Shown: piece after piece, positions 1-8,434 of the stretch
Layout: every line of letters starts with the position of its first letter
Numbering within the stretch: position 1 is the first letter of the stretch
Source of the DNA: Porphyromonas sp.
GTDB taxonomy: Bacteria > Bacteroidota > Bacteroidia > Bacteroidales > Porphyromonadaceae
Length of the DNA stretch: 64,000 bases
Reading direction: 5' to 3'
NCBI GenBank assembly: GCA_029983505.1
Contig: JASBZK010000001.1
Location: 1-64,000, forward strand
The notes under the pieces: generated by a model
What the model saw: only the letters and a program-made list of their open reading frames with translations
What the model was told of the DNA's origin: nothing
The model's database searches: none
Translations under genes and position numbers: made by a program

Positions 1-54
1 AGGAGACCGCCGCCCGCCGGCGGGGTCGCATATAAGGTTCCGATATAATATATG

Positions 55-286
55 ATTGCTGTCCGGTAAAAACAAATAGCAAACCTGCAATCCCTTTGTT
101 TATCGGAGGTTCAGGCGTTTTTACTCTATAGGGCTTGGTTTTGAGTTGCCGGCAGCAAACATTAGAAAACCTCTTGTTTTTGTTGAAAAACGACCCGTAT
201 TTGGACTTTTAGGCTCAAAATCCTCAGTATTTAAGGGCATTCTTCTTAAACGGACAGGACGGAGAAAGTTTTACCGGACAGCAATA
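55..286. mobile_element. MITE-like element (232 bp) with TIRs and 10-bp target duplication
   Basis: A 17-bp terminal inverted repeat is perfect: ATTGCTGTCCGGTAAAA at 55-71 and its complement at 269-285. The element is flanked by a 10-bp direct repeat, ATAATATATG, at 45-54 and 287-296, as expected for a target-site duplication. The interior (about 195 bp) is AT-richer than its surroundings and has no plausible transposase. Size, TIRs and duplication fit a miniature inverted-repeat element moved in trans. A 10-bp duplication is compatible with IS4-type transposases, but the parent family is not identifiable from the sequence alone. Confidence 0.75.
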
Positions 287-295
287 ATAATATAT

Positions 296-590
296 GACCC
301 CGCCACCGGCGGGGTCGAATGTGGGACAAAAGGTCAAGACAGCAGTATTCGAGAGTGGTGCGGTTACGCCCCGTTCAGGGGCAAAAGACGCCGTTAGGCG
401 TCGCGAGGTAGTAGACCGGGGTTAAGACCTCGTAGAGGTCGACACCCCGGGGGAAAGAGAGGGTTTCTATTTTTGTCCGACCCCTATGGGGGGCGAAGAG
501 GAAGGGGGATATGGGTGCCGACTTCCCCGCACGTCGACCGCTCCGCGGTCTTCGTACGGGGTTACTTCCTTGCGACCGCTCCGCGGTCTT
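296..590. repeat. Variable-core hairpin cluster (family B), locus 1
   Basis: This is a series of short near-perfect hairpins: 296-316 (9-bp stem, loop ACC), 368-382 (GCCCC/GGGGC), 387-402 (GACGCC/GGCGTC), 426-440 (GACCTC/GAGGTC) nested in a CCGGGG/CCCCGG outer stem (416-450), and two copies of GACCGCTCCGCGGTC at 536-550 and 574-588. The same modules, some with different stem sequence but the same flanks, recur at 56430-56591. Confidence 0.7.
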
Positions 591-640
591 TCGCCTCTAA
601 CGAGGCTCTCCCTCCTTTCTCGTCATCTGCACAGACCACG

Positions 641-710
641 GCCTGTAACTCCTCACTAATAACTCCTCACTAATAACTCCTCATTCCTCACTAATGACTG
701 CTGACTAAAT
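641..710. repeat. Short tandem repeat (family C), locus 1
   Basis: TAACTCCTCACTAA is repeated at 646-659 and 660-673, with a longer variant at 674-694, followed by TGACTGCTGACTAA. Just upstream is a small hairpin-like word ending in CCTGT. Related CTCCTCACT / AACTGCTGACTA words occur near 12005-12060, 12215-12296, 29490-29525 and 56370-56412. Confidence 0.6.
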
Positions 711-712
711 TT

Positions 713-798
713 GGTACAGGCCGGGGAGGGGACGAGATACGGACCGAAAAAAGAAAAAGGTACAGACCAAAGAATGTTCCTCGGTCTGTACCTTTTTT
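713..798. repeat. Family A dispersed inverted repeat, copy 1 (terminator-like)
   Basis: Contains GAGATACGGACC and then GGTACAGACC (759-768) facing GGTCTGTACC (783-792). A long A-run lies before it and six T follow it (793-798). The last hairpin has the form of a bidirectional intrinsic terminator. Confidence 0.7.
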
Positions 799-943
799 CG
801 GGGGAGGTGTGTCAAAAGTCCGAACTGCTGCGTTGCTATCGGCATTCGGGACATGGCCAAGAGTACCCGAGTACACTCCCGTCGCCCTCAGCCCCAATCA
901 TAGCAATCCCTTGCATTTCAATCTAATCTTTATACACACCTCC

Positions 944-990
944 GAGGCTGTGTCCCGTGTTTTGCACCACAAAACACGGGACGCAGCCTC
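944..990 (-). terminator. Long hairpin downstream of the PorV-like gene
   Basis: A 20-bp stem (944-963 with 971-990, one G-T wobble) and a 7-nt loop sit four bases past the stop codon of the minus-strand gene ending at 995. There is no clear T-run, so it may be a 3' stability hairpin rather than a true intrinsic terminator. Confidence 0.45.
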
Positions 991-994
991 TCGG

Positions 995-1963
995 TTAGAA
1001 CGTGTAGCCTAAGCCCACGGTGAGGTTATTGAGCGCCGTACGGGAGAGTCCCACAGAGTAAGCCGCGTCGAGGTGGAACCCGTTCCACTGCGCGCCAAGC
1101 CCCACGGTCGCTTTGCTCAGGTCGTGTTGCCCGTATTGGAAACCGCCACGTACTTTGAGCATATCGCGCCAGTTGTACTCAAGACCGGTGCCGGCGAGGA
1201 AAAGGGTCGCTTCTTTCGGGGTGAAATAGCGGCTGCTGAGCGCCCAAGAGAGGTGGTGGTCTTCGGTGAGTGCAAACTCCCATTCGCCCCCGAGTGCCAC
1301 ACTCGTGGGGAGGGCATAGGTGACGCCCGTGTTATCGAACTTGACGGACGTGCCGGCATCCATGAGGCGCAGACCGACTTGGAGGAAAGAGGGCGTCGTG
1401 CCGAGGTCTATGCCGGTGGCGTAACTTGCACCGACGGAGAAGAGCAGACCGCCTGCCTTGCGTCCGAGGTCGGACTGTGCGTACGAGCCGGTGCCGTGAA
1501 TCACGATGCCTGGGGAGAGGGTAAACGCATACCCGAGATCCACACTCCACTCGTAGGGCTTAAGGATCGTGGAGCTGCCAGTGCCGTCAATCGTGGTGTC
1601 GTGAGAGACGGGAATGGAGAGACCGCCATTGTAGCGTCCGCCGACATAGATGGCGCGCTTTTCTCCGAGCTTGAACCCCGCAGTCAGGGCATACTGCATC
1701 GGCGTACCGAAGGAGGTCGAGGGGAGGCTGAAGTCGCCGCTTGCCGAGACGGAGAGCGCCTTTGAGCCGTAGACGAGGGCGGCGGGGTTATTGTAGAGCT
1801 GGAAGCTCTCGGAGAGACCGAGGGCGGTATTGCCCATCGCAGCACTTCGCGGGTCTGCGTTGCCCTCCACCAGACCGAGGATTCGTCCCTGAGCCGCCGC
1901 CACCCCCATAGAGAGGGTGAGGGCGGAGAGGGTGAGAAGGCAAAGTTTATGGATGTTCATCAT
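995..1963 (-). CDS. PorV/PorQ-family outer-membrane barrel protein
   Basis: About 322 residues from the tandem ATGATG at 1963/1960, which I prefer to the upstream ATG at 1999 because it places a standard signal peptide (ending near VAAAQG) at the N-terminus. The mature protein opens with a motif typical of the PorV/PorQ family (DPRSAAMGNT, then NNPAAL) and continues in alternating aromatic/Gly strands to a terminal Phe (GLGYTF), as expected of an outer-membrane beta-barrel. PorV is the T9SS shuttle that receives cargo, and PorQ belongs to the attachment complex. This copy follows a protease with a T9SS sorting domain by about 40 bp, so a dedicated or accessory T9SS role is plausible but inferred. 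Which paralogue it is cannot be decided here. Confidence 0.7.
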   Translation of the reverse strand: MMNIHKLCLLTLSALTLSMGVAAAQGRILGLVEGNADPRSAAMGNTALGLSESFQLYNNPAALVYGSKALSVSASGDFSLPSTSFGTPMQYALTAGFKLGEKRAIYVGGRYNGGLSIPVSHDTTIDGTGSSTILKPYEWSVDLGYAFTLSPGIVIHGTGSYAQSDLGRKAGGLLFSVGASYATGIDLGTTPSFLQVGLRLMDAGTSVKFDNTGVTYALPTSVALGGEWEFALTEDHHLSWALSSRYFTPKEATLFLAGTGLEYNWRDMLKVRGGFQYGQHDLSKATVGLGAQWNGFHLDAAYSVGLSRTALNNLTVGLGYTF

Positions 1964-2005
1964 AAAAGGGAATGAATGCATTTTTGGAGATAAACTCATA
2001 GGGGA

Positions 2006-4834
2006 TCAGTTTTTCACGATGGTGCGCCTTTCGACCTTGCCGTCGGCATCCAGCGTCAGGTGGTACACACCGGGAGCCAGGCGGGCGATATCCACCGTGA
2101 TGGAGGAGTTGGCGGGGTCTACGGGGTATTTGCCCTTGAGAACCGTCTCGCCCCTCAGGGAGGTGAGCGTGACTTCGATTTCGGAAGCCTTTGTGGTGGT
2201 CACTGCCTTAAAGAAGGTGTGTGCAGGGCTGGGGTAAAGGGCGCGGATTACTCCTGTGGTGGCGTCGGTAACGGTTACGTCGAAAGTGCTCCTCGCACTC
2301 TTCACGCCGTCATTTACCGTCACGGTCACTGTGGCAATCCCTTTGCCCTTGGGGGTGACTACGACTTTGTTGTCTTCCGTGACGGATACGTCTGCGACGG
2401 TCGGGTCGGAGGAGAGCGCCGAGTACTTCGCTTTCAGCCCCGGTACGGTCTCGAAGAGGTCGGAGACGCCGATTTCGGCGGGTTTGTCTCCGACGGAGAA
2501 AGTGAGGTTATTCACGAGAGCCGTGCGCTTGGGGCTTTCGTACGCGGCGATGAGGTAGACGATCTTTTTCGTAGTCACGCCCCCGAGTGCGTCTTCGGCT
2601 GTGAGCTCGAAAGCGTATTCGCCGGGCTTTGCCACAGGGATGATCGTCACCGTGACTTCATCGCCCTTGATCGCCACGGTTACGCCCTCGGGGAGGTCTC
2701 CGTGGGCAAAAGTCCACTTTTGACCATCGGGATCGGAGATCTTCGTGACGAAGCGGTAGAAAGGCGTGGAGTTAAGGATCGTGATGGGATCCGATGGGAG
2801 GTTGCTGAAGACGGGAGAGGCGTTCACCAAGGTCGAGAACTCCGAGTGCGCGAAGCTCTTATTACCATAGCGGTCGAGCCCGACGAGAGTCACGTAGTAC
2901 TTCGTGCTTGCCTCAAGGGACTTGATCTCGACCGTCATCTCGTCGCCGACTTTCTTCATCCCCACGCGGTAGGTGCCTTTAAGCGCCTCAGCGGGGAGGT
3001 TCTTGTCCGTGAGCTTATCCTTACTGAGGTAGACTTGGTACTCGAAAGCCTTTTGGTCCAAGGCATCCTCGTCACCGGTCACCGCCCAGGTGAGCTTTGC
3101 GGAGTAGTAGTCCGGAGCCGCTTTGATCCCGGTTACTTGGGCGGGTGCTTTAGTCTCTTCGGCACCCAGTGCGATGGCTGCATCGATGTAGCCGGCTCCG
3201 ACGTTGCCCACGTAGTGCTTGTCCGTGGTCGCCTTGCTCATGTCCACGGATTTGATGGAAGAGAGAAGGCGCTTCTTGAGGTCTTCGCTCGTGAAGTTCT
3301 TGTCTTTACCCCCGAACTTCGAGACGATGAGGGCGGCGATGCCGGTGACGTGCGGCGTGGCCATAGAGGTCCCCTGCATATACGCGTATCGCTCCGTGCC
3401 GGGGAAAAGGAATTCGGCGCCCAATATGCGGCGGGGCTGTTCGCTAAGCACATAATCCTTGAAGTCGGCAGGAACGGTGCTCAGGATGCCTTCGAAGTTT
3501 TGGTTTTCTACAGAGCCGCCGGGCGCCATAATATCTACCCAAGGACCGGTATTGCTGTACGAGGAGAGCGAATAGTCGGGGACGAAAGCGCCTACGGCGA
3601 TGACTTTGTCGTAGGAGGCCGGGAGTATGTTGAGGTTGTATTCCCGATCCTGTTCCATCTCGTATCTTGAGTTGCCGGCGCCGAAGAATACGACCCCGCC
3701 TTTCATCGGGGCATCGGCTCTTTTCTCCTTCGTGTTCGGGTCTACGCCGGCATTATTGATGAAGTAATCGATGCCGTCCTGTACCATTTTCGGCATAGCG
3801 GAGTAGTACTGTTTGCCTCTTTCGTACTCGTAGCCCCAGGAGCAGTTGGCTACTACGGCGCCGTTGTCTGCGGCAAACGTAAATGCCCGGAGGATACCGG
3901 CCTCCCCGGCCGACTTGGTATTGTCGTTGCTGAAGATTTGGCAGCTCATAATGCGGACTCCGGAATCGGGCGAGCCGTCGCCTCCGGCGATACCGCTGAT
4001 GCCTTCTCCGTTGTTGTTGCGGGCGGCGATGGTACCGGCGACGTGGGTGCCGTGAGCCCCAGCGGCGATGTCGGCGTTGTCGTTGAAGAAGTTCCAGCCA
4101 TGTACGGCGGGGTTCTTCGGGTCGCTCCACATAGCTTTCTCCAAGTCAGGGTGGGAGACGTCTACGCCGGCATCTATGACGGCGACGATTACGTCCTTCT
4201 TGCCGGTTTCTTTCTCCCAGGCGTTGAAGAGGCTGATGTCTGCACCTTCGCTGAATCCCTGATAAAGTCCGTCATTCTGGTAGTGCCACTGTTTCTTGAG
4301 AAGGGGGTCGTCGAATTTGCCGTATCCGTTATTGAAGTCGGGGAAGAGATCCAATCGTGGCGCCCGAGTGGTGGTTATAGGGACATAAGTCACCTGCTCG
4401 GGTACGATTTTGATTTCTCCGTGGGCGAATTCGACGGCGGGGTCTGCTTTGAGGTCGCGGAGTACGGCGTTGACATCGGCTTTGGGGTCAAACGTAAGTT
4501 TGTACCACCTGTCGAGACCGGCGCGGCGGTGTGCGGCTTCGTAGGGACCGCCGGGTTCGATCACGCGTTCCATCTTCACGCTGCCGGATGCGGCTCTGAG
4601 CGAAGACGAGCGGAGTGTGGCGGAGAAGTCCGGAATTGCGCGGAGGCTTGCTTCCGAAAGCTTGACGAATGCGGTACCGGGGATCCAAGGGATGTCTTCT
4701 TCCGACTGTTGTGCTTCGGAAGTGGTGGCTTTGTCCGTCAGCTCGGGGAGCATTTCCTTACGGCATCCCGAGAAAAAGAGGGCTGAGGCTACAAAGGAGC
4801 CAAGAGCTATGTGGGTGAAAATATTCGTTTTCAT
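2006..4834 (-). CDS. Subtilisin-like (S8) surface protease with T9SS C-terminal domain
   Basis: 942 residues. A lipobox-like signal (LFFSGC, Cys24) starts the protein. A propeptide-like stretch runs to about residue 160. The S8 catalytic domain has Asp221 (VIDAG), His261 (HGTHVAG), the oxyanion Asn388 (GAGN) and Ser490 (GTSMATPH), so the full triad is present. Residues about 560-680 look like a fibronectin III domain, and about 685-860 like one or two cadherin/Ig-like domains. The last 80 residues match a type A T9SS sorting domain (YPSPA start, LAPGVYHLTL, basic end). It probably cleaves extracellular protein at the cell surface. It lies between a BACON lipoprotein (20 bp upstream) and a PorV-like gene, downstream of SusC/SusD. 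A lipobox and a T9SS domain in one protein is an odd combination. Confidence 0.88.
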   Translation of the reverse strand: MKTNIFTHIALGSFVASALFFSGCRKEMLPELTDKATTSEAQQSEEDIPWIPGTAFVKLSEASLRAIPDFSATLRSSSLRAASGSVKMERVIEPGGPYEAAHRRAGLDRWYKLTFDPKADVNAVLRDLKADPAVEFAHGEIKIVPEQVTYVPITTTRAPRLDLFPDFNNGYGKFDDPLLKKQWHYQNDGLYQGFSEGADISLFNAWEKETGKKDVIVAVIDAGVDVSHPDLEKAMWSDPKNPAVHGWNFFNDNADIAAGAHGTHVAGTIAARNNNGEGISGIAGGDGSPDSGVRIMSCQIFSNDNTKSAGEAGILRAFTFAADNGAVVANCSWGYEYERGKQYYSAMPKMVQDGIDYFINNAGVDPNTKEKRADAPMKGGVVFFGAGNSRYEMEQDREYNLNILPASYDKVIAVGAFVPDYSLSSYSNTGPWVDIMAPGGSVENQNFEGILSTVPADFKDYVLSEQPRRILGAEFLFPGTERYAYMQGTSMATPHVTGIAALIVSKFGGKDKNFTSEDLKKRLLSSIKSVDMSKATTDKHYVGNVGAGYIDAAIALGAEETKAPAQVTGIKAAPDYYSAKLTWAVTGDEDALDQKAFEYQVYLSKDKLTDKNLPAEALKGTYRVGMKKVGDEMTVEIKSLEASTKYYVTLVGLDRYGNKSFAHSEFSTLVNASPVFSNLPSDPITILNSTPFYRFVTKISDPDGQKWTFAHGDLPEGVTVAIKGDEVTVTIIPVAKPGEYAFELTAEDALGGVTTKKIVYLIAAYESPKRTALVNNLTFSVGDKPAEIGVSDLFETVPGLKAKYSALSSDPTVADVSVTEDNKVVVTPKGKGIATVTVTVNDGVKSARSTFDVTVTDATTGVIRALYPSPAHTFFKAVTTTKASEIEVTLTSLRGETVLKGKYPVDPANSSITVDIARLAPGVYHLTLDADGKVERRTIVKN

Positions 4835-4854
4835 ACGCTGTTAAATGTGCCGGT

Positions 4855-6564
4855 TCAAAGTGTGGGTTTCTTCCTTACGAAATCGACAAGAGGCTTGCTG
4901 CGGAAGAAGGAGAGCGTAAAGATATCCTTGCCCTGAGGCTGCATAATGGCGACTTCTTCCGTCCCTCTGATGAAGTAGCATACCCCGTACGTTTGGTTTA
5001 CGGACGCCGACTCGAATCCCACTTTCATCCCTGCCTTGATGGTGGACGACCGGGGGTTAAACTCATCCCACTCCGGACCGTACCAAGAAGGAGTGATCCG
5101 GTATGCGCAGTTTGCGTCTTTGTAGAAGTCTGCGCGGAATCCCACGGTGCCTGCAAGGGCGGGATCGTGAGACATATCATCGCGTGGGTTTCCTGTGGTG
5201 GGGTCCACGAGACCGGGAATATTGAAGAAATAGACAACGGTCTGGAGTGATCCGGGATCATTAGTCTTGGTTTCCGGCTCGAAGGCAAAGGACTCGTACA
5301 AGTCCGTATACCCGGACACCGTGCTGAGCTTGGTCTGAGGGTGGTTCATCGCCGGCTTCATACCGTGAGCGGCTTCGTAGGCTTTGACCTCTTCGAGCTT
5401 GAATGAGGTGTCGTAGAGACGGGAAGTGTTGCGGAGGGGGAAGTTATCTACGTAGCCATTTTTCAGCTCCAACTGACTGCCGACTCTGTCATACACCATA
5501 TAGGCGCCGTTGAAGTCGCGGTAGCCAAAGTTGTCCGTGGCGTTGTTCATGACTTCGTAGGTGAAGACTTCGTCGCCCTCTTGCTTGTAGTAAAAATAGT
5601 GCTCGGGCTTGCGGGGATCGGTGTCTTTAATCTTGTTGAACTGGCGCGCACTCATCCAATCGTCGAGGTCGGTCATATCAAAGACCTTATCCTTTTCTGC
5701 CTTGAGGTAGGTGGCGACGAGATCCCGGTAGTTATTGTCCCAGTCGAAGAGGTACACGGTGCGCGTACTCTGCTTCGCATCGCTCTTGAATGCCATAACG
5801 ATCTTTTCTTCCCGCTTCCCTTCCGGATAAAAGAGGTCTTCGTACTCGAAGTCACGCTCGTGTCCGAGCTCGGTCTCGTAGCGGAGTACATCGTCGCGGG
5901 TGAGGTTCTTGCCGATGAGGGCTTTCTCCGTGAACTGGAGCCAACCGGTCTGAGCGACATTGAGCGTCACGTGCTTCGTGCCGTTCGAGAGGACGAGCAT
6001 AGCCCGGCGGGTCTCTTTGGCATCGGGCGCATTCTCTTCCACCGGTTTGGCCTTCAGGATGAGGACCCCTCTCTCTGCGTCGATTTCATACTCCAGCCAA
6101 GGGGCATCGTCTGCAACAGCCACCTGCCAGTCTTTGGTATTGGCGAGGACGGGGACTTCTTGGGTGCCGCCCAAGTTGTCGAAGAGAAAAGCGGTCTTTT
6201 CGACACTCAGGGACGGCGCGGTGCCGAACTGGGTGACGATAATTGATTTGGAGACCTGTTGTGAGGAGATCTTGATGGTCACGTTGGCGAGACGCTCGTC
6301 GCTGCCGGGGTTCTCGGCGGCCACGACGATGATTTTGTCGCCCTCTTTGGTGACGGTGAGCCAGTCGACGTCAGAGCCTGCAATCCAGTTGGTGGAGGAC
6401 GCGTTGATGGTCACGGGCTTGGTGCCGCCCTCTTTTGCGAAGGAGATGCCCGGGGTGTCCGTCTCGAGGAAGAGATCCGGAGCGATCGCCTGTGGGGCGC
6501 ATCCTGCGAAAAACGCCACTATGAGCGTAAGGATGGCGGGCAGGAAAAGGTTTGTCTTTTTCAT
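4855..6564 (-). CDS. BACON-domain surface lipoprotein
   Basis: 569 residues. The signal peptide ends in a lipobox (FFAGC, Cys22). Two BACON-like beta-sandwich repeats follow (about 30-115 and 115-205), each with the pattern 'strand, NW/DW, WL, ...VTQFGT or VAQTGW'. In Bacteroidota these domains usually bind glycans or mucin or act as spacers. The remaining part (about 210-569) is rich in Tyr, Asp and Trp and I do not recognise it. The gene ends 20 bp before the protease gene, so they are probably co-transcribed. It most likely serves as a surface accessory to the SusC/SusD importer upstream. Substrate unknown. Confidence 0.7.
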   Translation of the reverse strand: MKKTNLFLPAILTLIVAFFAGCAPQAIAPDLFLETDTPGISFAKEGGTKPVTINASSTNWIAGSDVDWLTVTKEGDKIIVVAAENPGSDERLANVTIKISSQQVSKSIIVTQFGTAPSLSVEKTAFLFDNLGGTQEVPVLANTKDWQVAVADDAPWLEYEIDAERGVLILKAKPVEENAPDAKETRRAMLVLSNGTKHVTLNVAQTGWLQFTEKALIGKNLTRDDVLRYETELGHERDFEYEDLFYPEGKREEKIVMAFKSDAKQSTRTVYLFDWDNNYRDLVATYLKAEKDKVFDMTDLDDWMSARQFNKIKDTDPRKPEHYFYYKQEGDEVFTYEVMNNATDNFGYRDFNGAYMVYDRVGSQLELKNGYVDNFPLRNTSRLYDTSFKLEEVKAYEAAHGMKPAMNHPQTKLSTVSGYTDLYESFAFEPETKTNDPGSLQTVVYFFNIPGLVDPTTGNPRDDMSHDPALAGTVGFRADFYKDANCAYRITPSWYGPEWDEFNPRSSTIKAGMKVGFESASVNQTYGVCYFIRGTEEVAIMQPQGKDIFTLSFFRSKPLVDFVRKKPTL

Positions 6565-6671
6565 ACCTTTAATTAAAAAGTGTAGTTGTTTTTTCGATAC
6601 TTGTGACTTTGGAAGTCTATGGGTAAGGAAGCGCGTGTGCGAGACGAACCCGGCATGCCGGAGGTTAAGAA

Positions 6672-6768
6672 CCCCGGGGAAATCTTGGTCTGACCAAAAA
6701 GATTCTCTCGGTACGTATGTCGCCGGGACTTTGGTCTGACCCGGGCGATCGTCTCGGTACGTGTCTCC
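6672..6768. repeat. Family A dispersed inverted repeat, copy 2
   Basis: Two TTGGTCTGAC words alternate with CTCGGTACGTATGTCG and CTCGGTACGTGTCTC in the 211-bp gap between susD-like and BACON genes, so it separates two parts of what looks like one operon. Confidence 0.6.
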
Positions 6769-6775
6769 TTTCCGG

Positions 6776-8398
6776 TCATTGCCAGCCTTTGTTTTGGATG
6801 AGGTTGGGGTTGATGTTATTCACTTCGTCGGAGGGGAATCCCCAGATGAATAGAGGATGGTCTGCCGCTGCCTTGATGTGGTGGTCGAAATTGGGGTTGA
6901 GGAAGGCGGTGCCGTTCGTACCGGTGTCGTGCTGGACGGAGCCGCGTTCCATACCCTGACCCCACTTGCGCAGGTCCCAGAGGCGGAACCCTTCGTAGGC
7001 AAGCTCTCTCGTGCGCTCCATACGGATCTCGTAAAGGAGGGCTTCGCCGGTATCCGTCACGGGCGAGAGGCCGCGGGAAGCGCGAAGGAGGTTGAGATAG
7101 CCGGCTGCTTTGTCCGTATCACCTGTCTCGTAGGCGGTTTCGGCCGCGATAAGGAACTGCTCGGCGATGCGGAAAGGTTTCGGAGCCTGGAGACCGTTGG
7201 GGACATAGCCTCCCCACGCTTTGCTGTCCCGGTCTCGGTATGCGGGGTTGCCTTTGAACTTGGAGATAAAGAGTACATATCCGTACCTGTCGGAGGCGTC
7301 TCTCACCGTGGTGAACCCATACTCGAAGTACGCCTGGGACCTGCGGTCGTGGTTGTCCTGAAAGAGTACGGTGATGACGTCCGCCGTGGGGATGTACCCG
7401 GGCCTGTTGTAGTTCCTGACTTCATTAGGCTCTATGCCTTCCCAGTACTGCTGGGCGTTGAGGTCGGCGCCGTAGAGGTCGGTGGTATTGGTGAGCTCGT
7501 TGGGCTTCTCGATATGGGGCTGCCAGATCTGCTCTTTGCCGGAGTCTCTCTGCCACATGAGGACGAAGGGATCGTCCTTGGGCTCGGGCAAGGTTTCCGG
7601 GGTAAGGGGCGTGTCGAGGGCGGGGATGAGGGGATAGACTCCCGGGAGAATGAGCTTCTCCGCTTCCGCGAGAGCCTCTGCGGGCTTATTCATATAGTAG
7701 TATACACGTGCGCGGAGTGCGATGGGTGCGTCCTTCGTGATCTCGTCGGAGCCTTCTTTCCCCGGCACACCGGCGAGGAGCGTTTCAGCCTTGTCGAGGT
7801 CGGAGAGAATACCGCCCCAGACCACTTTATTGGTGGCTCTCGGGAGGAGCTTCAGAGGGCTGAGGTCCGTGGCGTATGGCACCGCGAGGTCGGTGTCGGC
7901 GGTAGCTTCGGCGTAAGGCATCCCCCAGCGCATCGCGAGGTTGAAGTAATAGAAAGCCCGTGCGAAGTAGGCGTCCCCCAAATAACGATCGAGGGTAGCT
8001 TTATTGGCCGCCTTTTCGGCATCCGTAAGCTCTACTTTGGCAGAGTAATTGAGGACGAGGTTCACGTCCACGAGTGCGGCGTAATAGGCCTGGTAGAGTG
8101 CGCCGAGTGTGGCGTTATTCGCTTTCATGTCCCAGACGTAAAAATCGGTGTAGCTGCCCGCCGACTGAAGCGCGGAGAGCATATCCGCCTGTACTTCCTG
8201 AGGCATAATGAAAGCACCTCCCATCTTGCCGCGGAGGGTGGAGTAGATGCCGTTGTCCCACTTCTTGAGGTCTTCGAGCGTCTTGAAACTGTCGTCGAAG
8301 CGAATGAGATCACTCGGGGTCTGATTGAGGTTGCAGGACGACAGAAGCCCCAGGAGGAGCGCAGTCCCGCATGCGTATATTTTAGTCGAAAATTTCAT
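6776..8398 (-). CDS. SusD/RagB-family nutrient-binding lipoprotein
   Basis: 540 residues with lipobox LLSSC (Cys22) and the family's usual length. The N-terminal helical TPR-like part (LGDAYFARAFYYFNLAMRWG, about 140-160) and the C-terminal SusD signature (RMERTRELAYEGFRLWDLRKWG) are both clear. SusD proteins sit as a lid on the SusC barrel and deliver ligand. It starts 36 bp after the SusC stop codon. With a secreted protease nearby, the pair may import oligopeptides as RagAB does in Porphyromonas gingivalis; glycan transport cannot be excluded, but no glycoside hydrolase is present. Confidence 0.9.
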   Translation of the reverse strand: MKFSTKIYACGTALLLGLLSSCNLNQTPSDLIRFDDSFKTLEDLKKWDNGIYSTLRGKMGGAFIMPQEVQADMLSALQSAGSYTDFYVWDMKANNATLGALYQAYYAALVDVNLVLNYSAKVELTDAEKAANKATLDRYLGDAYFARAFYYFNLAMRWGMPYAEATADTDLAVPYATDLSPLKLLPRATNKVVWGGILSDLDKAETLLAGVPGKEGSDEITKDAPIALRARVYYYMNKPAEALAEAEKLILPGVYPLIPALDTPLTPETLPEPKDDPFVLMWQRDSGKEQIWQPHIEKPNELTNTTDLYGADLNAQQYWEGIEPNEVRNYNRPGYIPTADVITVLFQDNHDRRSQAYFEYGFTTVRDASDRYGYVLFISKFKGNPAYRDRDSKAWGGYVPNGLQAPKPFRIAEQFLIAAETAYETGDTDKAAGYLNLLRASRGLSPVTDTGEALLYEIRMERTRELAYEGFRLWDLRKWGQGMERGSVQHDTGTNGTAFLNPNFDHHIKAAADHPLFIWGFPSDEVNNINPNLIQNKGWQ

Positions 8399-8434
8399 CT
8401 TCTATGTCTGATTTGCGCGGTGAATAAAGGACGA

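Larger units (their letters stand above)
1..994. other. Gene-free repeat-rich region
   Basis: I see no convincing gene here. In order it holds a small G/C hairpin (about 5-27), a MITE-like element with target-site duplications (45-296), a run of short hairpins (296-590), a 14-bp tandem repeat (646-694), one copy of the dispersed family A inverted repeat (713-798) and a strong hairpin (944-990) at the 3' end of the PorV-like gene. The short open frames at 146-397 and 473-673 run straight through hairpins and look fortuitous. Confidence 0.7.

Noticed and set aside
146..397. Possible 83-residue gene in the first kilobase
   Set aside because: It starts inside the MITE-like element and continues through family B hairpins; the translation has no fold-like pattern.
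296..590. CRISPR array
   Set aside because: The repeats are short hairpins of differing sequence with irregular spacing. There are no regular spacers and no cas genes.
2060..3670. 536-codon open frame on the plus strand
   Set aside because: Antisense to the S8 protease whose triad is intact; no recognisable motif.
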